Of a stretch of 14,635 nt of DNA, positions 1 through 8,737 are shown piece by piece. Made by a program: the position numbers and the translations under genes. Source of the stretch: an uncultured Erysipelotrichaceae bacterium. GTDB lineage: Bacteria; Bacillota_I; Bacilli_A; Erysipelotrichales; Erysipelotrichaceae. Position 1 is the stretch's first letter; each line of letters opens with the position of its first letter. Location: positions 1-14,635 of the forward strand of contig CAKUTY010000020.1 of the NCBI GenBank assembly GCA_934692455.1, read 5' to 3'. Under the pieces are notes generated by a model. That model ran no database searches, was not told the origin of the DNA, and was given only the letters and a program-made list of their open reading frames with translations.

Positions 1-760
1 AAGCAATTGATCTTTCGAACAATTCTTTAAGCCTCTTTTCTTCAAAGATTGCACCAAGAAATTTAATTTTATTTCTCACAATTAAACAATCATTTACATA
101 TTTTATTAACGATTCTTTTTCATCTCCGTCACCAACTATATACAAATCAGCTATATTAGAATTAATTTTAAATGCTTCAATATATTCATCTATAAGTTCA
201 AACACGCCTTTTTCTTTATATAGAGTGCCAACAAACAGCAAAATATCCTTGTCCTTCTTTTCGTGTTCCAAAACCTCGACGGTATTGTTTGCTACAAATA
301 ATTTTTTTGGATTAATTCCTAACCCGATATATCTATCTTTTGCGTATTGAGTATAAAACACAGCAGCTCCAATACTCTTTACATACCTGCTCAATAAGTA
401 AGTTAGATATTTTTTAGTATCAAAACCATTTTTATAGGAAGCAGTCAAGCCTATTCCATAATAAATCACATTCTTTTTTCCAAATGTTTTTAATAATATA
501 TTTAAATATTTTAGATACGGTCCACAAATAACAACATCATAGTCCTTAATTATATTGTTAATGCCATTATCAAAAAACGCAAACGAACCAATTGTTTTGA
601 TTGTTTCGTGAATTGTTTTGAATTTGGCGTTTTCATTTTTTGCTTTTGTGGTATAAACAAAAGTTAAATCATAACATTCAGATAAAATATTAAAACAAGG
701 CACGTTATAGTGGCTTAACTCTTCTTGAATTATCAACACCTTTGTCTTATACATACTCAT
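1..760 (-). CDS. GT4-family glycosyltransferase, partial (C-terminus off the left edge)
   Basis: The minus-strand frame is open from an ATG at 760 to the window edge, giving about 253 residues. The N-terminal half looks like a Rossmann acceptor domain (KVLIIQEELSHYNVP near the start, then VVICGPYLKYLN). The second half has the pattern of the GT-B nucleotide-sugar domain: LFVGTLYKEKGVFELI, then DLYIVGDGDEKESL, then IKFLGAIF. That layout is typical of family 4 (retaining) glycosyltransferases of capsule and O-antigen loci, acting at the cytoplasmic face of the membrane. Substrate and linkage cannot be read from the sequence. The start overlaps the wecB stop by 14 bases (ATG at 760) or 8 bases (ATG at 754). 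Neither start has a clear Shine-Dalgarno sequence, so translation is probably coupled to wecB. The final EX7E-type segment is missing because of the window edge. Confidence 0.85.
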   Translation of the reverse strand, partial: MSMYKTKVLIIQEELSHYNVPCFNILSECYDLTFVYTTKAKNENAKFKTIHETIKTIGSFAFFDNGINNIIKDYDVVICGPYLKYLNILLKTFGKKNVIYYGIGLTASYKNGFDTKKYLTYLLSRYVKSIGAAVFYTQYAKDRYIGLGINPKKLFVANNTVEVLEHEKKDKDILLFVGTLYKEKGVFELIDEYIEAFKINSNIADLYIVGDGDEKESLIKYVNDCLIVRNKIKFLGAIFEEKRLKELFERSIA

Positions 761-1844
761 TTATTATATCCGCAATTCTTTTGCTAGCAAATCCATCTCC
801 ATAAGGATTACTAGCTTTACTCATTTTTTCATATTCATCTTTATCTGACAACAAACGACTGAATTCGTTATATATTGTTTCCTCTTCAGTGCCAACTAAT
901 TTTAGCGTACCAGCTTCAATACCTTCTGGCCTTTCTGTAGTGTCTCTCATTACAAGAACCGGTTTGCCAAGTGAAGGTGCTTCTTCTTGAATGCCGCCTG
1001 AATCGGTTAATATTAGATAACTTTTATTTAAAAAATTATGGAAATCTAACACATCAAGTGGTTCAATAATATGAATTCTATCATCATCACCTAAATACTT
1101 ATTTGCAATCTCACGAACAGCTGGATTCATGTGTATAGGATATATTGCCTTTACATCAGGATGTTCATCCATAACTCTTCTAATAGCCTTAAACATATGA
1201 CACATTGGCTCGCCGAGGTTCTCTCTTCTATGAGCTGTTATCATGATTAATCTACTATCTTTAGCCCAATCTAGTTCAGGGTGATTATAAGTATCTCTTA
1301 CAGTTGTCTTTAATGCATCTATTGCAGTATTACCTGTAACATAAATAGTGTTAGGATCTTTTCCTTCTTTTAATAAGTTTTGTTTTGATAATTCTGTAGG
1401 CGCAAAATTATATTTACTTATAATAGATACCGCTTGGCGATTAAACTCTTCTGGATAAGGACTATATATATTGTAAGTACGAAGTCCAGCTTCAACATGG
1501 CCCACAGGAATTTGTAAATAGAAGCATGCTAAAGCTGTAACAAATGTTGTACTAGTATCTCCATGTACTAAAACAACATCTGGTTTCTCCTTTTCTAATA
1601 CTTCTTTAATTGTATTTAAGATATTTGTTGTAACATCAAACAATGTTTGTTTATCTTTCATGATAGACAAATCATAATCAGGGACAACATTAAAAGCTTC
1701 TAACACCATATCTAACATTTGTCTATGTTGTCCAGTTACACAAACTAAGGTTTGAATTCCTTCTCGTTTCTTTAATTCGTTAACAAGAGGGCACATTTTG
1801 ATTGCCTCAGGTCTTGTGCCAAATACCAACATTACTTTTTTCAT
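747..1844 (-). CDS. wecB: UDP-N-acetylglucosamine 2-epimerase (non-hydrolysing)
   Basis: Interconverts UDP-GlcNAc and UDP-ManNAc in the cytoplasm, supplying the substrate of the dehydrogenase encoded just upstream. The 365-residue protein matches the family length. Visible family motifs are GTRPE at residues 9-13, HGDTST near 94-99, HVEAGLR at 116-122, AHRREN at 204-209, TDSGGIQEE at 280-288 and RDTTERPEG at 300-308. I start it at the ATG at 1844 (MKKVMLVFGTRPEA) because GGAG lies 9 bases upstream. An in-frame ATG at 1859 would add MENDF, but that codon overlaps the ribosome binding site. It follows wecC after a 50-base gap with no terminator and is itself overlapped by the next glycosyltransferase gene. 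The symbol mnaA (or capP in Staphylococcus) is equally valid. Confidence 0.93.
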   Translation of the reverse strand: MKKVMLVFGTRPEAIKMCPLVNELKKREGIQTLVCVTGQHRQMLDMVLEAFNVVPDYDLSIMKDKQTLFDVTTNILNTIKEVLEKEKPDVVLVHGDTSTTFVTALACFYLQIPVGHVEAGLRTYNIYSPYPEEFNRQAVSIISKYNFAPTELSKQNLLKEGKDPNTIYVTGNTAIDALKTTVRDTYNHPELDWAKDSRLIMITAHRRENLGEPMCHMFKAIRRVMDEHPDVKAIYPIHMNPAVREIANKYLGDDDRIHIIEPLDVLDFHNFLNKSYLILTDSGGIQEEAPSLGKPVLVMRDTTERPEGIEAGTLKLVGTEEETIYNEFSRLLSDKDEYEKMSKASNPYGDGFASKRIADIINEYV

Positions 1845-1894
1845 AAAATCATTCTCCATAAAAAGAAGCCTTGTATTTTTTACACAGCTAATAT

Positions 1895-3115
1895 TTATAA
1901 GTGATAAACACCAGGCAAATTAACAACATTATGACAATCTAAAACTATTTTATTTGTTAATTTATCAACGTTTTCTAATATTTCATTATGTTTGACCATT
2001 ACAACAACCATATCAACATCATTAAGGAAAGTATCTAAATCATGGTATTGATTATCAACTTCATCCTTAGTAATAAATGGATCATACACTTTTAACCCTG
2101 TAGCTAAGTGTCTTGCTTGACTTTCAAGTAGTTGCAATGTTGGAGATTCTCTCATATCATCAACATTTTCTTTGTATGTTAAGCCATATAAGCCGACTTT
2201 TTTAACATCAGTTAAGCCATTTTCTTTCATGATTTCATAAATTCGATTTAAAACAAAATCGGGTTGAGAATCATTTGTTTTCATAGATTCATCAATCACT
2301 TTAGCTAAAGAAGGATAATCACCCACTAGGAACCATGGATCAACACTAATGCAATGGCCACCTACACCAGGACCTGGTTGTAAGATATTTACACGTGGAT
2401 GCATGTTACAAATTTTAATAATTTCATATACATCCATATTGTCGTGACGACAAATTCTAGCCAATTCGTTTGCGAAGGCAATATTAACAGCGCGGAAAGT
2501 ATTTTCAACAACCTTTGTCATTTCTGCTGTACGAATATCCGTAACAACAATCTCTCCTTGACAAAATGAAGCATATAATTCTTTGACTTTTTCGCCAATG
2601 CTCTTATCATCAGCACCTATAGTACGGTTATTATGCAACAATTCGTAAACCATATTGCCTGGAATAATTCTTTCAGGAGCATGCACTAAATTAATATCTT
2701 CTCCAATTATAAAACCATTTTCTTCAATAACAGGACGAACATACTTATCAATCGTACCTGGAGATACTGTTGATTCGATTACAACAGTCGCCCCCTTTGG
2801 ACAAACTTTCATTACATCCTTAACAGCAGCCGTCACATAGCAAGCATCAACTTTTTTACTAAACTTATCATAAGGAGTTGGAACAGAAACTATATAAGTA
2901 TCTGTTACTTGATATTCAGTAGTAAATTTAATTCCATAATTTAAAGCATCATTAAATAATTCATCTAACCCTTTTTCCTTAAAAGTTGTTTTTCCAGCAT
3001 TTAAAGTATCTACTAACTCTTTGTTGTAGTCAGTACCAATAACTTCTACTCCGTGAGAAGCCATCATCAAAGCAGTAGGTAAACCTATATAACCTAAACC
3101 AATTACATTAACCAT
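1895..3115 (-). CDS. wecC: UDP-N-acetyl-D-mannosamine dehydrogenase
   Basis: NAD-dependent four-electron oxidation of UDP-ManNAc to UDP-ManNAcA, the activated amino-uronic acid. The 406-residue protein belongs to the UDP-glucose/GDP-mannose dehydrogenase family. The dinucleotide motif GLGYIG is at residues 6-11, ESTVSPGT at 114-121, APERIIPGN at 146-154, the catalytic-region Lys in MTKVVENTFRAVN near 201, and the catalytic Cys255 in GPGVGGHCISVDPWF. That last motif, with VDPWF after the Cys, is the form seen in WecC/CapO rather than in UDP-glucose dehydrogenase, and the adjacent wecB supports the same substrate. I start it at the ATG at 3115 (MVNVIGLGY), which has AAAGGA 8 bases upstream. A longer frame to 3151 would run through that site and into fnlC. 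One base separates it from the fnlC stop, so the two are translationally coupled. Confidence 0.92.
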   Translation of the reverse strand: MVNVIGLGYIGLPTALMMASHGVEVIGTDYNKELVDTLNAGKTTFKEKGLDELFNDALNYGIKFTTEYQVTDTYIVSVPTPYDKFSKKVDACYVTAAVKDVMKVCPKGATVVIESTVSPGTIDKYVRPVIEENGFIIGEDINLVHAPERIIPGNMVYELLHNNRTIGADDKSIGEKVKELYASFCQGEIVVTDIRTAEMTKVVENTFRAVNIAFANELARICRHDNMDVYEIIKICNMHPRVNILQPGPGVGGHCISVDPWFLVGDYPSLAKVIDESMKTNDSQPDFVLNRIYEIMKENGLTDVKKVGLYGLTYKENVDDMRESPTLQLLESQARHLATGLKVYDPFITKDEVDNQYHDLDTFLNDVDMVVVMVKHNEILENVDKLTNKIVLDCHNVVNLPGVYHL

Positions 3116-3116
3116 A

Positions 3117-4280
3117 TTATTGTTCCTTTCTCCATACCATTTTATTAACAACTCCCGTATAAGATTGAATTATCTTAACAACCTTATCGGATACATTCTC
3201 ATCAACATAATCTGGTACTGGAATACCAAGATCTTTATTCTTATTCATTTCTACAGCTACATCAACAGCTTGTAATAAATGATTTCCATCAATACCAGCC
3301 AAGATAAAATCACCTTTATCTAATGCTTCTGGTCGTTCTGTAGAAGTTCTTATACAAACAGCAGGGAAGGGATGTCCAATTGATGTGAAGAAACTACTTT
3401 CTTCAGGTAATGTTCCACTATCAGATACCACACAAAACGCATTCATTTGTAGACAATTATAATCATGGAAACCTAGTGGCTCATGTTGAATAACTCTACT
3501 ATCTAGTTTAAATCCTGTAGCTTCAATTCTTTTTTTACTTCTTGGATGACAAGAATATAAAATAGGCATATTATACTTTTCAGCCATTTTATTAATTGCA
3601 TTAAATAATGATAAGAAATTCTTTTCAGTATCAATGTTTTCTTCTCTATGTGCACTTAATAAAATATACTTACCTTTTTCTAAACCTAATCTAGTATGAA
3701 TATCAGAAGCTTCAATCTTATCCAGATTTTCATGCAACACTTCAGCCATTGGTGAGCCTGTTACATATGTTCTTTCTTTTGGAAGACCTGTATCGGATAA
3801 ATATCTTCTAGCATGTTCAGAATAAGCCATGTTAACATCAGAAATAATATCTACGATTCTTCTATTTGTTTCTTCAGGTAAACATTCATCCTTACATCTA
3901 TTACCAGCTTCCATATGGAAAATAGGTATATGTAATCTTTTAGCTCCTATTACACTTAAACAACTGTTTGTATCTCCCAATACTAATACTGCATCTGGTT
4001 TTATTTCTACCATCAATTTATAAGAGTTAGAAATAATATTACCCATTGTTTCACCCAAATCATTACCAACTGCATTTAGATATACTTCTGGTTCTTTAAT
4101 ATTTAAATCCTTAAAGAAAATACCATTTAAGTTATAGTCATAGTTTTGACCTGTGTGAGCCAAGATAACATCAAAATATTTTCTAGTTTTATTAATTACA
4201 GCAGCCAAACGAATAATCTCTGGTCTTGTGCCTACAATAATTAATAATTTTAATTTGCCGTTGTTTTTAAAATTAACCAT
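3117..4280 (-). CDS. fnlC: UDP-L-FucNAc synthase: UDP-2-acetamido-2,6-dideoxy-L-talose 2-epimerase
   Basis: Third enzyme of UDP-L-FucNAc synthesis (FnlC/WbjD/CapG). It epimerises C2 of UDP-L-PneNAc (2-acetamido-2,6-dideoxy-L-talose). At 387 residues it is a paralogue of WecB with the same two-domain epimerase fold: GTRPE at 17-21, LGDTNS at 101-106, AHREEN at 210-215, SDSGT at 286-290 and TERPE at 314-318. It carries the FnlC-type block HMEAGNRC at 122-129 followed by PEETNRR at 135-141, where WecB has HVEAGLR. This difference and the presence of fnlA and fnlB in the same operon are the basis for the call over a second UDP-GlcNAc 2-epimerase. The ATG at 4280 has GAGGG close upstream. Unusually, it is separated from fnlAB by four genes and sits against wecC. 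Confidence 0.85.
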   Translation of the reverse strand: MVNFKNNGKLKLLIIVGTRPEIIRLAAVINKTRKYFDVILAHTGQNYDYNLNGIFFKDLNIKEPEVYLNAVGNDLGETMGNIISNSYKLMVEIKPDAVLVLGDTNSCLSVIGAKRLHIPIFHMEAGNRCKDECLPEETNRRIVDIISDVNMAYSEHARRYLSDTGLPKERTYVTGSPMAEVLHENLDKIEASDIHTRLGLEKGKYILLSAHREENIDTEKNFLSLFNAINKMAEKYNMPILYSCHPRSKKRIEATGFKLDSRVIQHEPLGFHDYNCLQMNAFCVVSDSGTLPEESSFFTSIGHPFPAVCIRTSTERPEALDKGDFILAGIDGNHLLQAVDVAVEMNKNKDLGIPVPDYVDENVSDKVVKIIQSYTGVVNKMVWRKEQ

Positions 4281-4307
4281 AATCCCTCTTTACCTTTCTA
4301 TTATAAA

Positions 4308-5828
4308 TTACTTCTTAAGTAAAGTTACTTTAATATATTCTCTAGTATTCTTATTCAATAAGATGATAGTTATATTTATAAGACAAGTCGTAATCACAAC
4401 TATCAAAAATTTTTCAACAAATAAAGTCAAAGTGTTAACACCAGGTATTAAAAAATTCGACATTTTATCAATTAATGCCATTTCAATAGCTATAGATATA
4501 ATAAAAACAATGTATCTCTCAATAACTGGAATTTTAAAATTCTCAAAAACTCCGAATAATATGTAATAAAATTTGCCAATCCATTTAATTATAGAAGCAA
4601 TAATCGTTGCATAGTAAGCACCAATTAATCCGCATTTGTTTATAAGAACGATTGTTAATACAAAATTAGTCATTGCAGATATAATAAGCGGCCATTTTTC
4701 TTTAAATATGTATCCTTCAATTATAAAAATTGAATTAACTGGTTCAAACAAACAATCTATTGTTTTTACAAGCAATAAAGCAAGCATAATATTTCTTGAG
4801 ATAATATAGTTTGAACCAATCCATAGACCAATAAAATCATCTATCAAAGAATAAAATCCTACTAGCAATAGGGCGGTGATAATAAAATTAAAAGATGAAA
4901 CAATATCAAACATTTCTTTTTTATTATCGTTTGTTTTTGCATTATTAACAAAATCCGCCATTATGCCTCTGATTGCAGCCATAATAGTGATAGCTACTTG
5001 CCATCCTGTTGCAAATAACGAAGCATAGTTTGTTGTATAAGCAACAGCATCTGTTGAAAGAATTATAGACACGATTATATTATCCATTGAATAAAAAACC
5101 AACGAATAGAACGTTGCATAAATGTATTTTTTACATTGATACAAAACTTTACATTCTTTAATTTTGTTAAAACTAGCATAATCAATTTTTCCTAATTTAT
5201 ATTTTTTATCAACGATTAAAGATTGAAGATAATACGATACAGAAGGAATAAATAATTGTGCAAAGAAGAATAAATAAATGCTTTTAAATAACACTATCGA
5301 AATAAATTTAATAATAAACGCAAATGTTTCAATTATTATAGAAACAATATTTGAATAATATTTGTTTTGGCCGGCCTCTAATATTGATGTTTTATTTAAA
5401 TAATGATATTTAAATAAAACATGAACAATATTTGCTAAATATACTTCATACACAAGTATTTTATCTTGATAAGCTATATTGAATATTTTGTAAATAAAAG
5501 GCATCGTAAGTAAAGAAATGCTCACAATGATGGCTGATAAACAAAAATAAATAGTTTTAAATATAGATAATTGTTTTTCTATTTTCTCTTTATCATTATC
5601 CGCAACCGGTTTATATAAATTATAAATTAAAATGGTTCCAAAACCCATTTCTAACAAAAGCAGAGAATTAAAGAAGGTTCCAAACAAATCTACAACACCA
5701 TATGCTGACAACGAAAACTCACTTAAAAATAGATTTTTAGATACAAGAGAATATATAAAAGATAATACTTGCATAACAAGTATTATCACGATATTAATAA
5801 TTGCGTTCTTTGTTCTTGATGCTTTCAT
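4308..5828 (-). CDS. wzx: Wzx-type polysaccharide repeat-unit flippase
   Basis: A 506-residue, very hydrophobic protein with roughly 12-14 predicted membrane spans and short charged loops, the usual size for Wzx/PST transporters of the MOP superfamily. The N-terminus is characteristic: MKASRTKNAIINI leads into the first span, followed by LFGTFFNSLLLLEMGFGTI and an LYKP motif near residue 70, a pattern shared by Gram-positive capsule flippases. A second recognisable block is YTTNYASLFATGWQV near residues 265-280, before another long membrane half. It is expected to move undecaprenyl-linked repeat units to the outer leaflet. The ATG at 5828 has GAGAG about 10 bases upstream. It lies 19 bases after the preceding glycosyltransferase and 27 bases before fnlC. 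A Wzy polymerase was considered, but this N-terminus and the even spread of spans fit Wzx much better. Confidence 0.85.
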   Translation of the reverse strand: MKASRTKNAIINIVIILVMQVLSFIYSLVSKNLFLSEFSLSAYGVVDLFGTFFNSLLLLEMGFGTILIYNLYKPVADNDKEKIEKQLSIFKTIYFCLSAIIVSISLLTMPFIYKIFNIAYQDKILVYEVYLANIVHVLFKYHYLNKTSILEAGQNKYYSNIVSIIIETFAFIIKFISIVLFKSIYLFFFAQLFIPSVSYYLQSLIVDKKYKLGKIDYASFNKIKECKVLYQCKKYIYATFYSLVFYSMDNIIVSIILSTDAVAYTTNYASLFATGWQVAITIMAAIRGIMADFVNNAKTNDNKKEMFDIVSSFNFIITALLLVGFYSLIDDFIGLWIGSNYIISRNIMLALLLVKTIDCLFEPVNSIFIIEGYIFKEKWPLIISAMTNFVLTIVLINKCGLIGAYYATIIASIIKWIGKFYYILFGVFENFKIPVIERYIVFIISIAIEMALIDKMSNFLIPGVNTLTLFVEKFLIVVITTCLINITIILLNKNTREYIKVTLLKK

Positions 5829-5847
5829 TTATTAAATCTCTCTTGTT

Positions 5848-6774
5848 TCAATCTATTTCGTATTCATCTAATAATTTGCGGTAAAGAGTTTTTTTGCCAT
5901 TATTTTCTTCTTGTTTTGATAATTTCCAATTTAATTTAAAAATACCTGTGTTTGAAAGATTTTTAGGAATATCATCTATATTAGAATTTAAAAAATTTTC
6001 TAGTTCAATGCAGTGCTCATTATTAAACTCCACTTGATCTATCATTTGTTTAATTTCTTTATCTTCGCAATATAAAATATAAATAAAAATATCTATTAAA
6101 AAATAATCAATCATTGTGTTGTGTTTTTCCCAATAAATATTAAATAGATTAGAAAGGTAATACATAAGTTTGTTGTTCTTTTGAGCTGATATAGCATAGC
6201 CGGTCCACATTCCTTTCGATGGTATGCACGACTGTTTTCTTTTTATTGTCCAAAATTCGTGGTTGAATAATTCTTTTGGTTCTTTTGTTATGAAGATTGT
6301 CGAATCTAACCAAGCACCACCATATTTATATAAAAGATTTACTCTTAAAATATCTGAAAAATGCGTTTTTGTAATATATCCTTTTTTTACCTTCTGATTA
6401 ATAATCTCAGAAGGCACATAATAATTTAATAAATTTTCATCATTCAAAACAATTCTTCTATAACTACATAATTCAGAAAGACTTTTCATGCATAAATTAA
6501 CAACCTTTGGTTTGGGTTCCTTATCCCAATATTGCCAAATTGTTTCGTTTTTTTCGAAGGTTGAATTTCGCTGATATTTCTCATTTAAATCTTTTATATC
6601 ATTTTTAAATTCTTTATTTATTGTATTATTTTTTTTGTACATCAACTTTCTTTGCAACTCTTGCAATTTTTTTGTGATAAAAAAATTTAAACCACTGCCA
6701 AGAAAGTAATGTTCAAAAGCCAAAGGTAATTTCCATTCTTTTATATATAGAAGTAATATAACGTATTTATTCAT
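5848..6774 (-). CDS. Capsular polysaccharide glycosyltransferase of the DXD sugar-transferase type
   Basis: A 308-residue protein resembling the Caps_synth / Gly_transf_sug group (GT32-like, GT-A fold). Visible signs are IWQYWDKEPKP at residues 79-89, then HFSDILRVNLLYKYGG at 138-153 ending in AWLDST, where D157 stands in the position of the DXD-like metal/nucleotide-sugar site. GMWTGYAISAQKNN at 188-201 matches the later conserved region in which these enzymes check the acceptor side. An N-terminal hydrophobic stretch (YVILLLYI) is short and probably not a true membrane anchor. The ATG at 6774 has AAGG 6 bases upstream and lies 2 bases after the stop of the upstream gene. It probably adds one sugar to the lipid-linked repeat unit; donor and linkage are unknown. 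Confidence 0.78.
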   Translation of the reverse strand: MNKYVILLLYIKEWKLPLAFEHYFLGSGLNFFITKKLQELQRKLMYKKNNTINKEFKNDIKDLNEKYQRNSTFEKNETIWQYWDKEPKPKVVNLCMKSLSELCSYRRIVLNDENLLNYYVPSEIINQKVKKGYITKTHFSDILRVNLLYKYGGAWLDSTIFITKEPKELFNHEFWTIKRKQSCIPSKGMWTGYAISAQKNNKLMYYLSNLFNIYWEKHNTMIDYFLIDIFIYILYCEDKEIKQMIDQVEFNNEHCIELENFLNSNIDDIPKNLSNTGIFKLNWKLSKQEENNGKKTLYRKLLDEYEID

Positions 6775-6776
6775 AA

Positions 6777-7739
6777 TTATCCTTGTTCAATTAATTCAAT
6801 ATTATTTGCTTTTGCATATTTCTTTCTAGCGAACGATAAAATTCCTCTAGGCATAATAGAAATTATTAACAAGATAATATACGGTGATTTGTTATAAAGT
6901 TTAATATATGGGTAATATTCTTTTAATAAAGTACTATTAAAACCATTTCTCGCTCTTAGAGACATCAGTATCATGTTTGACATCATGTCTCTTCCTCTTT
7001 TCTTTCTTAAACTTAACAACTTAAGTTTTTCTTTATAAGTCCAAACCAACGGAAGGCCCATAACCAAATCCGTCCAACCCCGCGCATATATATCCAATAC
7101 TCTTTCTGAATAAGATATAACACCAGGTCGCATTATTTTTGCCCAATCAGGGCCGTAAATGTATTGAATAGATGAATCATTACTGCCAAAATATTCAAAA
7201 ATTGCTCCAGTTTGTGGGAATTCGCCTTCAGAATAGCGACAAAAATCAAGCTTATTCGCAATAGATGTTTTATATATTAACCCAGACATCCATGTAGATT
7301 CATATAATAGTTTCTCTATCGCTTCAACTTTATCTGTATAAACTTTCTCTTCAATATCGTTATATTTACCTATAATTACAAAATCAGGATCTACTTTAGA
7401 ATCTTCAATTTTATTTATAACTTTATTTATATCGACATCAATAGTATCATCATCTCCCAACATCCAAGCATAGTCTTTCTCGCACATTAAAATACATCTA
7501 CCATTATTGCCTTCAAAACCTAAGTTCTTTTCTGTTTTTCTGATAGTTATACATCCAATTTCTTTATTTAAATTGCTTAAAATATCAAAAGTATTATCTT
7601 TTGAACAGTCGTCAGAAATATAAAAATGACAGGTTCCAGAATCAAATAATTGCTTGTTATTATTATAAATATTCAATATACTTTGCTTAGTGATTTCCCC
7701 TCTTTGATAAGCTGGTATGCAAATTCCTATAGTTTTCAT
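6777..7739 (-). CDS. GT2-family glycosyltransferase
   Basis: A 320-residue family 2 (inverting, GT-A) glycosyltransferase. The N-terminal nucleotide-binding strand is MKTIGICIPAYQRG, followed by ISDDCSKDNT at residues 41-50 and the DXD site in WMLGDDDT at 93-99. The C-terminal part has a hydrophobic patch (IILLIISIMPRGILSFARKK) that may attach it to the membrane. I start it at the ATG at 7739: GGAG lies 8 bases upstream, and this ATG forms an ATGA overlap with the stop of the preceding GT2 gene. A longer in-frame start at 7796 would add 19 residues unlike the family. It belongs to the repeat-unit assembly set; its substrate is unknown. Confidence 0.85.
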   Translation of the reverse strand: MKTIGICIPAYQRGEITKQSILNIYNNNKQLFDSGTCHFYISDDCSKDNTFDILSNLNKEIGCITIRKTEKNLGFEGNNGRCILMCEKDYAWMLGDDDTIDVDINKVINKIEDSKVDPDFVIIGKYNDIEEKVYTDKVEAIEKLLYESTWMSGLIYKTSIANKLDFCRYSEGEFPQTGAIFEYFGSNDSSIQYIYGPDWAKIMRPGVISYSERVLDIYARGWTDLVMGLPLVWTYKEKLKLLSLRKKRGRDMMSNMILMSLRARNGFNSTLLKEYYPYIKLYNKSPYIILLIISIMPRGILSFARKKYAKANNIELIEQG

Positions 7740-8737
7740 TGATAGTTCTCCATTTTCTTTTTCATTATTGTCTTGAAAAGTTTTGTATTGTAACAATTAA
7801 ATATCATTTTATTCTTTAACGAATTCCTTACAACCTTTGTAAAAAAAGAAACATTTTTGTCTGAAAAATATTCATTCTTTTTCCAATTTGATGAATATTT
7901 ATTCAACAAATCAATCATCTTTATATAATAATTTTCCGCAACATTTGTCGATGAGTGAGCTAGATTAAATAAAACATAATCAAACAATTTACCTACATAT
8001 GCATCTATAATATGTTCAAAACCCACTGTGCTTCCGTTTAGATAGAAGTATTCAAAGTTCATTTCTGCAACTATAAGCATATCATTATAATATTTTTCAC
8101 TCTTACTATTCATACTAGAACCTGCTCGGAATTTTCTATAGTTGTATAAAGCATTATTGATGCTTTTAACATCATTTGCCTTTTCAATAAGTTTAAAAAA
8201 TATTGCGTCATCTTGATGATATACATTGGAAGGGAAATAAATGTCATTTTCGATTAACAATGATTTTTTATATATAGATGACCATATACAAGAATTGGTA
8301 TAAAAGAAGTCGTATTTATCTTTAATATTTTTTTTAACAACCGTATCATTTATGTTTTCATTAATTATTTCGTTGTAGTTAAAAAACAGTATATCTGGTT
8401 CTTTATTTTTAATCTCACTGCATAAAACAACGAAAAAATCATCAGTTACAAAATCATCCGAATCACAAAAATAAATATATTTACCCGTAGCTAATTTTAT
8501 CCCTTTATTTCTAGCTGCGCCAGCACCTATATGTTTGTTTAATTTAATAATTACATTGTTATAACTATTTTTAAGCTTTTTTAACAATTCAATAGTTCCA
8601 TCAGTAGAACCATCATCACAAACTATAATTTCATAATTATCAAAATTTTGTTTAGTAAAAGATTCAACACACTGTGTTATATATTTTTTAGTATTATAAG
8701 TGGGAATAATGATAGAAAATAATGGGCTATTGTTCAT
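7736..8737 (-). CDS. GT2-family glycosyltransferase
   Basis: A 333-residue family 2 glycosyltransferase. FSIIIPTYNTKKYI is at residues 7-20, CDDGSTDGT at 40-48, GAGAARNKGI at 71-80 and the DXD site in FCDSDDFV at 90-97. HQDD at 174-177 matches the later ED/QDD catalytic-base region of these enzymes. This is the classic capsule/teichoic-acid type of GT2. The start at 8737 overlaps the fnlB stop as ATGA, with GGTGG directly upstream. The stop overlaps the next GT2 gene in the same way, so three consecutive genes are translationally coupled. The sugar added cannot be read from sequence; because L-FucNAc and ManNAcA are made by this locus, they are reasonable donors. Confidence 0.88.
   Translation of the reverse strand: MNNSPLFSIIIPTYNTKKYITQCVESFTKQNFDNYEIIVCDDGSTDGTIELLKKLKNSYNNVIIKLNKHIGAGAARNKGIKLATGKYIYFCDSDDFVTDDFFVVLCSEIKNKEPDILFFNYNEIINENINDTVVKKNIKDKYDFFYTNSCIWSSIYKKSLLIENDIYFPSNVYHQDDAIFFKLIEKANDVKSINNALYNYRKFRAGSSMNSKSEKYYNDMLIVAEMNFEYFYLNGSTVGFEHIIDAYVGKLFDYVLFNLAHSSTNVAENYYIKMIDLLNKYSSNWKKNEYFSDKNVSFFTKVVRNSLKNKMIFNCYNTKLFKTIMKKKMENYQ

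Noticed and set aside
4228..4566. Plus-strand 112-residue open frame across the fnlC/wzx junction
   Set aside because: It is antisense to two well-supported genes, has low-complexity hydrophobic content from AT-rich sequence and lacks a ribosome binding site.
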